Source: an uncultured Bacilli bacterium
Lineage (GTDB): Bacteria > Bacillota_I > Bacilli_A > RF39 > UBA660
Reading direction: 5' to 3'
DNA: 30,533 nucleotides
Assembly (NCBI GenBank): GCA_934091015.1
Contig: CAKOKM010000014.1
Coordinates: forward strand, 1-30,533
Shown here: positions 23,443 to 30,533 of the stretch, piece by piece
Position numbering within the stretch: the first letter of the stretch is position 1
Layout of the letters: every line of letters begins with the position of its first letter
Program-made: the position numbers and the translations under genes
Notes under the pieces: model-generated
Seen by the model: the letters and a program-made list of their open reading frames with translations, nothing else
Told to the model about the DNA's origin: nothing
Databases searched by the model: none

Positions 23443-23451
23443 TGTTATAAT
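23443..23451 (+). promoter_or_regulatory. Extended -10 promoter for the VanW operon
   Basis: TGT followed directly by TATAAT (23446-23451), about 30 bases before the VanW start. No good -35 is seen. Confidence 0.5.
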
Positions 23452-23482
23452 TAATTTGAAATTTGAGTAGGAGTATATGATT

Positions 23483-24310
23483 ATGACTAGAAAATTATTT
23501 TGCGATATAAGTCCAACATGCTATAAAATATCAGTTAAAAAAGAAATTTTATTAAGAAAAACCAAAGACTTATTAAGTAAAGAAAAAATAGCAAAAACTA
23601 AAAATAAAGAACCATTACCAAATATTGTTAAAAGTCATACTTCAATATTGATAAGAAAATTATATGGAGTAGATATTAAACTTCAAGAAAACAAAGTAAC
23701 AAATATTAGCCTAGCATGTAATCAAATAAATGGAATAATTATTCATCCTGGAGAAACTTTTTCATATTGGCAAATGGTAGGTAAACCAACTAAAGAAAAA
23801 GGATATAAAGAAGGATTAGTTATTGGTAGAGATGGTTTTTATGCTGGTACTGGTGGTGGATTATGTCAAATGGCTAACATGATTCATTATTTAGTATTAA
23901 ATAGTCCTTTAGAGGTAACTGAACTTCATCATCATTCAGATGCTTTATTTCCTGATGATCGAAGAAGAGTACCTTTTGGTACCGGAACCAGTGTTTGTTA
24001 TAACAACTTAGACTATCGTTTCAAAAATAATACTGATCAAGATATCCAAATTCTTGTATGGATAGATGATGGCGAACTTTGCGGTGAACTTAGAAGTAAA
24101 AAGGCATTCCCTTGTCGATATAAATTAGTAGAAGAAGATCATCATTTTAAAAAAGAAGGAAATAAATATTTTAGAATGTCTAAAGTTTATCGTATTGTAA
24201 TTGATAGATTAACAAATGAAGAGTTATATAAAGAATTAATTTTAGATAATCATTCAGAAGTAATGTATGATTATGATTTAATTCCTAAAGATGAAATAAG
24301 AAGTGAATAA
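23483..24310 (+). CDS. VanW family protein
   Basis: A 275-residue protein. I prefer the ATG at 23483, nine bases after AGGAG; the ATG at 23477 leaves only three. The VanW domain (about 75-215) shows NQINGIIIHPGETFSYWQMVG, KGYKEGLVI, GGGLCQMANMIHYLVLNS, HHHSDALFPDDRRRVPFGTG, and NLDYRFKNNTDQDIQI. VanW proteins accompany some vancomycin-resistance clusters but are widespread; their biochemical function is not settled. There is no signal peptide or membrane segment. The adenylation gene starts two bases after its stop, so VanW is the first gene of a three-gene operon here. Confidence 0.9.
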   Translation: MTRKLFCDISPTCYKISVKKEILLRKTKDLLSKEKIAKTKNKEPLPNIVKSHTSILIRKLYGVDIKLQENKVTNISLACNQINGIIIHPGETFSYWQMVGKPTKEKGYKEGLVIGRDGFYAGTGGGLCQMANMIHYLVLNSPLEVTELHHHSDALFPDDRRRVPFGTGTSVCYNNLDYRFKNNTDQDIQILVWIDDGELCGELRSKKAFPCRYKLVEEDHHFKKEGNKYFRMSKVYRIVIDRLTNEELYKELILDNHSEVMYDYDLIPKDEIRSE

Positions 24311-24312
24311 AT

Positions 24313-25713
24313 GTGATAATAGATAAAATTAAAGAAATAGTAAAGTTGTATCCTGATAGAGTAGCTTATACTGTTGATAATGAAAGTATAACTTATGAAA
24401 ATTTATGGAATAACGCTACTAAATATTCAAAATTCTTAAAAAATGAAGGAACATCTCCAATTATTATTTATGGTAACAAAGAAATTAATATGATCATTTC
24501 AATTTTATCTTGTTTACTTGCTAAAAGAGCTTATATTCCTATTGGAACATGCATGCCAACATCAAGAATAAATTCTATTATAAAAATGACTAATGCAAGT
24601 TTAATTTTAACTGATTATGAAATTAATATTCCTAATATTAAGATAACAAAACTACCAGATTTAAGTAGTTCTCCTATCAAAGAAGAAGATAATTTAAATA
24701 ATACTTCTTACATTATTTTTACATCAGGAAGTACTGGAGAACCAAAAGGAGTTCCAATATCCTATAATAATTTAGATAATTTTGTTACCTGGATTAGTAA
24801 TATTTATCCTTTATCTAATTATCATAGTATGAATGTATTAAATACTGCTAGTTTCAGTTTTGATTTAAGTGTTGCTGACTTATATTATTCATTATGTAAT
24901 GGTCATACGTTATTTGCAACTAATAACAGTTGCTCATGTAGCTACTTTGATATTTTTAATACTTTAAAAGATATAAACCTAATTGTTTGTACTCCAACAT
25001 ATATCAAATTATGTTTATTAGATTCTAGCTTTAATAGTCAAAATTATCCTAATTTAAAATGTATTTATTTTTGTGGAGAACAGTTAGAAATTAAATTAGT
25101 TAGAAAATTATATTCATTATTTCCAAATATCGATATTATTAATGCCTATGGCCCAACCGAAGCAACCTCAGCAGTTTCAGCCATAAGAATTAATAGAGAA
25201 ATGCTAAATGAAGATATTTTGCCAGTTGGCGATATTAATAATCTAGCTGTAAATATTAAAATAATAAATAATGAAATAGTGTTAAAAGGTAATAGTGTAT
25301 TTAATAGTTATTTAAATATTACCAGTGATAATGTTTATAAAGAAAATGGAATAAATTGTTATAAAACCGGCGATTTAGGTTACATAAAAAATAATATGCT
25401 ATATATTACGGGAAGAAAAGATAATCAAATAAAGTATAAAGGATATCGTATTGAACTTCATGATATTGAAAATAATATTTTACAAATAAAAGACGTAATA
25501 GATTGTGCTGTAATTGCTAAATATGATGAAAATAATATTGTTAAAACTCTAAAAGCATTTGTAGTAAGTAAAAATAAAGATTCAAATTATATAAAAGAAA
25601 AATTAAAAACAATGTTACCTAATTATATGATACCTAAAAGTATAGTCATTTTAGATAAATTACCAGTTAATTTAAATGGTAAAATAGATAGAAAGGCTTT
25701 AAGTAAATTATGA
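24313..25713 (+). CDS. DltA-like adenylation enzyme (amino acid to carrier protein)
   Basis: A 466-residue adenylate-forming enzyme with all core motifs: TSYIIFTSGSTGEPKG (P-loop, about 131-146), FSFDLSVADLYYSL (about 181-193), NAYGPTEAT (about 278-286), YKTGDLGY (about 351-358), GRKDNQIKYKGYRIEL (about 368-383), and the C-terminal catalytic Lys in LPVNLNGKIDRKAL. It activates an acid as AMP ester and loads it on a phosphopantetheine arm. FDLSV.DLY and the length near 500 resemble DltA (D-alanine ligase for teichoic acids), but stand-alone NRPS adenylation domains look similar. The start is GTG. The carrier gene overlaps its end by four bases. No DltB or DltD is nearby, so the final acceptor is unclear. 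Confidence 0.85.
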   Translation: MIIDKIKEIVKLYPDRVAYTVDNESITYENLWNNATKYSKFLKNEGTSPIIIYGNKEINMIISILSCLLAKRAYIPIGTCMPTSRINSIIKMTNASLILTDYEINIPNIKITKLPDLSSSPIKEEDNLNNTSYIIFTSGSTGEPKGVPISYNNLDNFVTWISNIYPLSNYHSMNVLNTASFSFDLSVADLYYSLCNGHTLFATNNSCSCSYFDIFNTLKDINLIVCTPTYIKLCLLDSSFNSQNYPNLKCIYFCGEQLEIKLVRKLYSLFPNIDIINAYGPTEATSAVSAIRINREMLNEDILPVGDINNLAVNIKIINNEIVLKGNSVFNSYLNITSDNVYKENGINCYKTGDLGYIKNNMLYITGRKDNQIKYKGYRIELHDIENNILQIKDVIDCAVIAKYDENNIVKTLKAFVVSKNKDSNYIKEKLKTMLPNYMIPKSIVILDKLPVNLNGKIDRKALSKL

Positions 25714-25955
25714 AAAATAAAATAGATTTATATAAAATACTATATGAAATATGTGAAGATAAATTAGTTTATGAAAAAGATATTAATTTAATTGAAAGTG
25801 GTTTACTAGATTCATATGCTTTTATTTTATTATTTTCTACCTTAGAAGATTATGGTGTTTTTTTAGAGCCTACTAGAATAGATAGATCCAAATTAGCAAC
25901 AGTTTCAGGAATTCAAGAATTAATTGATGATTACCTAAATAAAAATATATCTTAA
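25710..25955 (+). CDS. DltC-like carrier protein
   Basis: An 81-residue acyl/peptidyl carrier protein. The attachment Ser is S35 in LIESGLLDSYAFI, matching the DS(x)3(I/L) site of DltC (NGLLDSMGTV). The later part (EPTRIDRSKLATVSGIQELIDDYL) follows the DltC pattern of an acidic third helix. It overlaps the adenylation gene (ATGA), so enzyme and carrier are coupled. It would be primed by the divergent PPTase and loaded by the DltA-like enzyme. The C-terminus KNIS is encoded by the terminator arm. Confidence 0.88.
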   Translation: MKNKIDLYKILYEICEDKLVYEKDINLIESGLLDSYAFILLFSTLEDYGVFLEPTRIDRSKLATVSGIQELIDDYLNKNIS

Positions 25956-25974
25956 ATTAAGATATATTTTTTTT
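25941..25974. terminator. Bidirectional terminator between carrier and PrsW genes
   Basis: A stem of 12-14 bp (AAAAATATATCTTA with TAAGATATATTTTT) around a three-base loop, with a T-run on the plus strand and A-rich sequence before it that gives T-rich sequence on the minus strand. It carries the stop codons of both converging genes. Confidence 0.85.
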
Positions 25975-26673
25975 AATGCTAGATAATTTTTTAATTTTAA
26001 TATAAGTAATATAATAAGTAACAAGATTATAAAAGATAAAGAACATAAATATAAAATCATTCTTACTTACTAACAATAAATCATAAACTAAGTGAAAATA
26101 TACTGGAATAACTAAACTTAATACTTTATATTTTTTGGTTCTTTTTTTATCATTATTTATTAAATAATATTTTGCAAGTCCAAGATAATATCCCATATTA
26201 GCGCTATAAACAATATGACTAGGAACTGATATTAAACTTCTAACAATTATTGTTCTTATTTCATAATTATTAAATGTATGAACATATATAATATTTTCTA
26301 AGAATGCAAATCCCATTGACAAGAATACACAATAAACAATTGCATCAAACATATAATTAAAATTTTTATTTTTCCAACTTATTAAATAAATAAATAACCA
26401 TTTAATTAATTCTTCTATTAAAACAATTCCAAATAAAACTTTGATAATAATTTGAATTAAATTTAAATTACTATAAGATAAATTTATAAAGTTAATATTA
26501 CTTTTTAAAATCATAGAGACTATAACCGTTAAACAAGAAGAAATAATCCCACAAATAAATAGAATAATTAACAAACTAAAAGGTTCTTTCTCAATCTTAT
26601 CTTCTTTATAAAAATATATTAAAAAGAATAAACAAGGTAAAAAACAAATAGTTAATAAAATAATATTATTCAT
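25957..26673 (-). CDS. PrsW-family intramembrane protease
   Basis: A 238-residue polytopic membrane protein with about seven or eight helices. PrsW-type motifs are visible: LIEELIKW (E87, E88, K91), GFAFLENIIY (E126, N127), SHIVYSANMGYYLG (H153) and VYFHLVYD (H194, D198). Known PrsW proteins are glutamic-type intramembrane proteases; in B. subtilis PrsW starts the release of sigma-W by cutting the anti-sigma RsiW. No sigma or anti-sigma gene is adjacent. It converges on the carrier operon and diverges from dacB. A role in envelope stress is the family expectation; a link to the carrier cluster is unproven. Confidence 0.88.
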   Translation of the reverse strand: MNNIILLTICFLPCLFFLIYFYKEDKIEKEPFSLLIILFICGIISSCLTVIVSMILKSNINFINLSYSNLNLIQIIIKVLFGIVLIEELIKWLFIYLISWKNKNFNYMFDAIVYCVFLSMGFAFLENIIYVHTFNNYEIRTIIVRSLISVPSHIVYSANMGYYLGLAKYYLINNDKKRTKKYKVLSLVIPVYFHLVYDLLLVSKNDFIFMFFIFYNLVTYYITYIKIKKLSSIKKNIS

Positions 26674-26698
26674 AAATTATCTTACCCTTTCTATAATG

Positions 26699-26707
26699 AT
26701 TATAACA
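26699..26707 (-). promoter_or_regulatory. Extended -10 promoter for the PrsW-family gene
   Basis: On the minus strand TGT is followed directly by TATAAT (26704-26699), about 25 bases before the ATG. The -35 region is poor. Confidence 0.45.
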
Positions 26708-26759
26708 TTAGAATCCATTCTTAAGAAAGTATGTTTATGTATTTTTCTTTTTAAATAAT

Positions 26760-26767
26760 CATAAAAT
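26760..26767 (+). promoter_or_regulatory. Sigma-E-like -10 box of dacB
   Basis: CATAAAAT matches the Bacillus sigma-E -10 (CATACAnT) at seven of eight positions. The -35 side is only weakly recognisable. Its end is seven bases before the dacB ATG, so a transcript from it would start at the start codon. Confidence 0.35.
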
Positions 26768-26774
26768 CTAATAT

Positions 26775-27839
26775 ATGAAAAGAATAATAATAATTTTAAT
26801 ATTAATAATTTTTCCTTTAAAAGTAGGTGCTATAAGTGCATCTTCTTATATAGTTATGGATACTGATAATAATAGGGTTTTAGAAGGAAATAATATCAAT
26901 AAAGAGTCTTTGATTGCTTCTATAACTAAAATATTAACTAGCATGGTTGTAATAAATAATATTAATTTAGATAAAAAAATAACTGTAAGTGACAGTGTTC
27001 TTAAATCATATGGAAGTGGAATTTATGTATCTGTTGGAGAAGAAATAACAATTAGAGAACTTCTTTATGGTTTAATGCTAAGAAGTGGAAATGATGCTGC
27101 CATAGAACTTGCTTATCAAGTAGCATCTTCAACAGAAAATTTTGCTTATTTAATGAATTTACTTGCTAAAAATATTGGAATGAAACATAGTAATTTTGTT
27201 AACAGTAGTGGATTAGAAGAAAAAGATAGTGCTAATATATCAACAGTTTATGATATGGCTCTATTATCAAGTTATGCTATTAAAAATCCAGAATATCAAA
27301 AAATAGTAAGCACTAAAGATATAACAGTTAAAACTAATTTAAAATCATATATATGGCATAACAAGAACAAATTACTTACAAGTTATAAATATTGTACAGG
27401 TGGAAAAACAGGATATACTAAAAAAGCTAAAAGAACTTTAGTAACCAATGCTTCTAAAAATAATGTTAATTTAACAGTAGTAACATTTAATGATGGAAAT
27501 GATTTTAATGATCATAAAGATTTATATGAAAAATATTTTAATACTTTAAAAAATTATAAGATAGTATCTAAAGGTAAAATAAAGACTGATTATGATAATA
27601 CTTTTATTGATAGAGATTTTTATATGTCTTTAAGTAAAGATGAATATAGTAAGATTAAAACTACTATAAATTATTATGATAATAATGCTACAAATATAGT
27701 TGGATCTTTAACCGTTAGTTTAAATGGTAAAGAATACTTTAAAGAAAACATTTATATTAAAGAACCTAAAAAAGAAAAAGAGTTAAAGTGGTATCAAAAA
27801 CTATTAAAGAAGTTATTTAAAAAGGAATATTATGATTAA
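26775..27839 (+). CDS. dacB: Sporulation D-alanyl-D-alanine carboxypeptidase
   Basis: A 354-residue penicillin-binding carboxypeptidase that trims the terminal D-Ala of peptidoglycan peptides. In the spore cortex this lowers cross-linking. A signal peptide spans about 1-20. The active-site motifs are S49-I-T-K, S104-G-N and K211-T-G. A C-terminal domain (about 250-335) and an amphipathic Lys-rich tail (KWYQKLLKKLFKKEYYD) suggest membrane attachment. Gene order dacB-spmA-spmB is that of the B. subtilis sporulation operon, which favours DacB over the similar DacA and DacF. No ribosome binding site precedes the ATG. The last eight bases overlap spmA. Confidence 0.92.
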   Translation: MKRIIIILILIIFPLKVGAISASSYIVMDTDNNRVLEGNNINKESLIASITKILTSMVVINNINLDKKITVSDSVLKSYGSGIYVSVGEEITIRELLYGLMLRSGNDAAIELAYQVASSTENFAYLMNLLAKNIGMKHSNFVNSSGLEEKDSANISTVYDMALLSSYAIKNPEYQKIVSTKDITVKTNLKSYIWHNKNKLLTSYKYCTGGKTGYTKKAKRTLVTNASKNNVNLTVVTFNDGNDFNDHKDLYEKYFNTLKNYKIVSKGKIKTDYDNTFIDRDFYMSLSKDEYSKIKTTINYYDNNATNIVGSLTVSLNGKEYFKENIYIKEPKKEKELKWYQKLLKKLFKKEYYD

Positions 27840-28416
27840 TATAATATGGGGAATATTTATAATTGTTGGAATTACTTATGGATTAATAAGTGGAAATATA
27901 AGTGTTATTAATGATGAAATTATAGAGGTAGGTAATACTTGTTTAGATTTAATATTAAATATTATGCCTTTACTTGTAATTTGGATGGGACTTATGGCTA
28001 TTGCTGAAAAGTCAGGTTTAATTTCTAAAATAGCTAAGTTATTAAGTCCTATTTTATCTAAGATATTTCCTAAAATTCCAACATCACATCCGGCACTAGG
28101 ATATATTGCTTCAAATATCGCTATTAATATGGCTGGACTAGGATCAGCTGCAACACCTTTTGGTTTAAAAGCTATGGAAGAACTACAAAAATTAAATGAT
28201 GATAAAAAAACTGCATCAACTTCAATGATAACCTTTTTAGTTTTAAATACGAGTGGGGTAACGATTGTCCCAACTACTATACTAGCCTTAAGAAAAGCAA
28301 CTGGTTCCAGTGATCCAACTAAAGTTTTACCACTATGCATTATGGCAACAACAGCATCAACTATTGGTGGTTTAACTTTAGATTATTTTATAAGGAGAAA
28401 AAATGGGAATAAGTAG
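27832..28416 (+). CDS. spmA: Spore maturation protein A
   Basis: A 194-residue membrane protein with several helices and a nucleoside-recognition (Gate) domain. Characteristic stretches are VGNTCLDLILNIMPLLVIWMGLMAIAEKSGL, HPALGYIASNIAINMAGLGSAATPFGLKAME, and SMITFLVLNTSGVTIVPTT. With SpmB it is needed for dehydration of the spore core in B. subtilis; the transport substrate is not established. It overlaps dacB by 8 bases and spmB by 14, so the three are translationally coupled. Confidence 0.95.
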   Translation: MINIIWGIFIIVGITYGLISGNISVINDEIIEVGNTCLDLILNIMPLLVIWMGLMAIAEKSGLISKIAKLLSPILSKIFPKIPTSHPALGYIASNIAINMAGLGSAATPFGLKAMEELQKLNDDKKTASTSMITFLVLNTSGVTIVPTTILALRKATGSSDPTKVLPLCIMATTASTIGGLTLDYFIRRKNGNK

Positions 28417-28921
28417 CATAATTATTTTACCTTTAATAGTGTTATTTATAATAATTTACGGTTTTATTAAAAAAGTAGATATATATGATGAGTTTTTAAA
28501 TGGTGCTTTAGATGGACTTAAAACTACTATTAAAATAATTCCTAATTTAGTTGCTATGATATTTGCCATTAATATTTTAATTAAAAGTAATATTATAACT
28601 GATTCATTCTTTTTTTTAGATAATGTTTTAAAAAGATTTAGTTTATCAAGTGAAATAATTCCTATGTGTTTTTTAAGAAGTATATCTGGTAATTCGACTT
28701 TAGCTATAATGGTTAATATCTTTAAAGAGTTTGGACCTGATTCAGTTATGGGAACTTTAGCAAGTGTAATTCAAGGATCAAGCGATACAACTTTATATGT
28801 CATTGCACTTTATTTTGGCAGTATTAAAATAGTTAAAAATAGATATGCTCTTCCAGTTGGATTATTTGCTGATTTTATTGGGATACTTGCTTCATTTATT
28901 TTAGTTTATTTATTTTATTAA
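28403..28921 (+). CDS. spmB: Spore maturation protein B
   Basis: A 172-residue membrane protein, partner of SpmA. Typical stretches are YDEFLNGALDGLKTTIKIIPNLVAMIFAINIL, CFLRSISGNSTLAIMVNIFKEFGPDS, and ASVIQGSSDTTLYVIALYFG. The AAGGAG ribosome binding site lies in the end of spmA. It is the last gene of the dacB-spmA-spmB operon and is followed by a terminator. Confidence 0.95.
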   Translation: MGISSIIILPLIVLFIIIYGFIKKVDIYDEFLNGALDGLKTTIKIIPNLVAMIFAINILIKSNIITDSFFFLDNVLKRFSLSSEIIPMCFLRSISGNSTLAIMVNIFKEFGPDSVMGTLASVIQGSSDTTLYVIALYFGSIKIVKNRYALPVGLFADFIGILASFILVYLFY

Positions 28922-28966
28922 TACAAAATTAAAAAAATACAAATTTTTAAAAATGATTTACCTATT

Positions 28967-28998
28967 AAGTTAATCAAAATGATTGACTTTTGTTTTTT
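28967..28998 (+). terminator. Terminator of dacB-spmA-spmB
   Basis: A 10-bp stem with one G-T pair (AAGTTAATCA with TGATTGACTT), a 3-base loop and a T-rich tail. Its right arm contains a possible -35 box for the next gene. Confidence 0.8.
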
Positions 28999-29010
28999 AT
29001 ATGCTATTAT
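28983..29010 (+). promoter_or_regulatory. Candidate promoter for the toxin-antitoxin pair
   Basis: TTGACT (28983-28988), a 16-base spacer and TATTAT (29005-29010). The -35 lies in the right arm of the spmB terminator. HigBA-type modules usually repress their own promoter; no clear operator palindrome is visible besides the terminator stem. Confidence 0.5.
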
Positions 29011-29049
29011 ATTATTAACCAATTATGTTAAATGGAGAAAGGAGCCTTA

Positions 29050-29382
29050 ATGGAATTAACATACAAAACTATAAAACTTCAAAGATTATGTGAAGATCCA
29101 ACATATAATAATGAATTGGTTAAAAGATATAACAAAGAAGTTGCTATTAAATTACCCCGAAGAATTAAAGAATTAAAAGCTGCGGTATGTTTAGAAGATA
29201 TTCCTTCATCTTTGTCATTTAGAAGACATAAATTAACAGGTAATTTAAATGGATATTTTGCTATAAATATTACTTTACAATATCGCTTAATATTTAAACA
29301 AAAAGATAATAATATAATAATAGAAGATTTAAGAAAAATAAAAGAAATAGAAATTATGGAGGTGTCTAAACATTATGAGTAA
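29050..29382 (+). CDS. HigB/RelE-type toxin
   Basis: A 110-residue protein of the RelE/HigB superfamily, whose members cut mRNA at the ribosome. I start it at the ATG at 29050, five bases after AAAGGAG; the ATG at 29032 lies upstream of that site. Visible features are the Lys/Arg-rich helix KLPRRIKELKAA, SFRRHKLTGNLNGYFAINITLQYRLIF (the central strands with conserved G.Y.I.....YR) and a final acidic and basic tail. The toxin precedes the antitoxin, the HigBA order, and overlaps it by eight bases. Catalytic residues cannot be fixed from sequence alone. Confidence 0.88.
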   Translation: MELTYKTIKLQRLCEDPTYNNELVKRYNKEVAIKLPRRIKELKAAVCLEDIPSSLSFRRHKLTGNLNGYFAINITLQYRLIFKQKDNNIIIEDLRKIKEIEIMEVSKHYE

Positions 29383-30439
29383 GTCAAATGTGTATAATGA
29401 ATATGTCATAGAACCAGGAGAAACAATTTTAGAACTATTAGAATCTAACGGAATGAGTCAATTAGATTTAGCTTATAAAACTGGAATTAATAAAAAAACA
29501 ATTAATGAAATAATTAAAGGTAAAGCACCAATAACAACAACTACAGCTTTAAAATTTGAATATGTTTTTAATATTCCTGCCAGTTTTTTTAATAATTTAG
29601 AAAGTAGTTATCAGGAAGCTTTAGAAAGAAAAAATGATTTTATTAAAGTTAAAGAAGAAGAAAAATATTTAGAAAATATTCCTTATAATGAGATGGCTAA
29701 GCGTGGTTGGGACTGGATAGAAAAAACTAATGATCCATTTCAAAAAGTTATAAATTTAAGAAAATTTTTTTCAGTTGCTTCTTTATCTTTTGATACTGAA
29801 TTAAAAAAGAAATTAGCCTTTAGAAAGAAAAGTAATGATAAGTTTTCTAATGAAGCATTATACTGTTATTTAAGATATGGTGAAATTGAGGCAAATAAAG
29901 TAACCTATCCTAAATTTAACATTTTATTATTAAATGAAAATTTATCTAAGTTACGTAACCTCGCAAATGATTCATTTATTAAACAATTTAATAAATTAAA
30001 GGAAATCTTATTTAGTTGTGGCATATCGCTTATATTCGAGCCAGAACTACCACACACTTATGTTAATGGGGTATCATATATGATTAATCCCAATAAAGCC
30101 ATTATTATGATAAGCGATAGAGGTAAAAAAGATGATATTATTTGGTTTACTTTCTTTCATGAAATAGGTCATTTAATTAAACATAGTCGAAAAGAAGTAT
30201 TTGTTGATTTAGATGATAAAGAAGAAAATAATATTGAAAAAGAAGCAGATAAATTTGCTAGAAATATTTTAATACCAGATAAAAGTTATAATGAGTTTAT
30301 TAGAAATAATAAGATATTTACAGAAAAGATTTTAAAAGATTTTTCTAAAAGGGTTAATATATTACCAGGAATACTCGTTGGAAGACTTCAAAAAGATGGT
30401 TTAATTAAATGGAATGAATTTAATTATTTAAAAAATTAG
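29375..30439 (+). CDS. HigA antitoxin fused to an ImmA/IrrE-type peptidase domain
   Basis: A 354-residue protein. The N-terminal XRE/HigA helix-turn-helix (about 12-75) reads EPGETILELLESNGMSQLDLAYKTGINKKTINEIIKGKAPI. A linker follows, then a C-terminal ImmA/IrrE-type zinc peptidase domain with H262-E-I-G-H266 and the third ligand E290 in EKEADKFARNIL. HigA proteins neutralise HigB and repress the operon; the metallopeptidase domain, known from ImmA, which cleaves an ICE repressor, suggests control by proteolysis. It overlaps the toxin gene by eight bases. Antitoxins of this long kind are common in Firmicutes, and the active-site motif is intact. Confidence 0.88.
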   Translation: MSKSNVYNEYVIEPGETILELLESNGMSQLDLAYKTGINKKTINEIIKGKAPITTTTALKFEYVFNIPASFFNNLESSYQEALERKNDFIKVKEEEKYLENIPYNEMAKRGWDWIEKTNDPFQKVINLRKFFSVASLSFDTELKKKLAFRKKSNDKFSNEALYCYLRYGEIEANKVTYPKFNILLLNENLSKLRNLANDSFIKQFNKLKEILFSCGISLIFEPELPHTYVNGVSYMINPNKAIIMISDRGKKDDIIWFTFFHEIGHLIKHSRKEVFVDLDDKEENNIEKEADKFARNILIPDKSYNEFIRNNKIFTEKILKDFSKRVNILPGILVGRLQKDGLIKWNEFNYLKN

Positions 30440-30470
30440 TTATTTGTTCTAAATTATTTAGTTTATTTAT

Positions 30471-30476
30471 TATAAT
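30471..30476 (+). promoter_or_regulatory. Possible -10 box before the right-edge gene
   Basis: TATAAT, about 37 bases upstream of the GTG at 30513. No good -35 is visible at 17 bases, so this is a weak call. Confidence 0.3.
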
Positions 30477-30512
30477 GATTTTGCTAAAATAAATGAGTAA
30501 GGAGTGATCTAA

Positions 30513-30533
30513 GTGGAAAGATTACAAAAAATA
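30513..30533 (+). CDS. rluB: Probable pseudouridine synthase RluB (5' end only)
   Basis: Seven codons are visible from a GTG start: MERLQKI. The ribosome binding site AAGGAGTGATC lies just upstream and is near-perfect. MERLQK is the usual start of RluB/RsuA-type 23S rRNA pseudouridine synthases of Firmicutes, and in B. subtilis rluB follows spmB. Both facts support the call, but seven residues alone would not. Confidence 0.55.

Noticed and set aside
27876..28340. 154-codon minus-strand frame inside spmA
   Set aside because: It is antisense to a strongly conserved spore gene with correct operon context and has no start signal. The same reasoning removes frames at 7508-7795, 11904-12209, 14861-15064 and 18048-18257.

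Overview
The window reads as the chromosome of an AT-rich, endospore-forming member of the Bacillota (Bacilli or Clostridia side), probably an uncultured gut-type lineage. This is inferred from: a sporulation dacB-spmA-spmB operon in the Bacillus order, a CotD-like coat protein behind a sigma-K-like promoter, cdaA-ybbR, polA-mutM, strong GGAGG-type ribosome binding sites, many extended -10 promoters (TGnTATAAT), AT-rich hairpin-plus-T terminators, and secreted Cys-rich proteins of a kind common in gut Firmicutes. No rRNA, tRNA, CRISPR array, transposase or phage gene is visible.

Layout. 1-5.8 kb is a surface and spore region: the 3' end of a large surface protein (copy A), two tandem paralogous secreted Cys-rich proteins, a CotD-like coat protein, rpoZ, a reverse-strand membrane-anchored extracellular protein, a DUF3048 (YerB-like) protein and a small membrane protein. 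5.8-8.0 kb holds cdaA-ybbR (c-di-AMP synthesis and its regulator). 8.0-14.2 kb mixes type IV pilus/competence-type genes (pseudopilin, PilC/GspF, prepilin peptidase) with gpmI and a phosphohexomutase; no assembly ATPase is present. 14.2-15.9 kb is a full-length paralogue (copy B) of the surface protein at the left edge. Its promoter has a G7 tract between -35 and -10.

16.1-22.8 kb carries polA, mutM, a Wzy_C/O-antigen-ligase-like membrane protein and a double-anchored surface protein with seven tandem D-x-N-A-T motifs. 22.8-26.7 kb is a compact carrier-protein cluster: an Sfp-type phosphopantetheinyl transferase, VanW, a DltA-like adenylation enzyme, a DltC-like carrier protein, then a convergent PrsW-family protease. 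DltB and DltD are absent. 26.8-28.9 kb is dacB-spmA-spmB. 29.0-30.4 kb is a HigB toxin / HigA-ImmA antitoxin pair, placed where rluB would normally follow spmB. The first seven codons of a probable rluB lie at the right edge.

Working together. The spore genes (cotD-like, dacB, spmA, spmB) serve cortex and coat. The pilus genes would process and assemble a pseudopilin. CdaA/YbbR, the phosphohexomutase, DacB and the adenylation/carrier cluster all bear on the cell envelope. The most unusual points are the mosaic surface-protein pair with a possibly phase-variable promoter, the promoters nested in terminator hairpins, the Wzy_C enzyme beside a sequon-array protein, and the dlt-like cluster without a DltB/DltD export arm.
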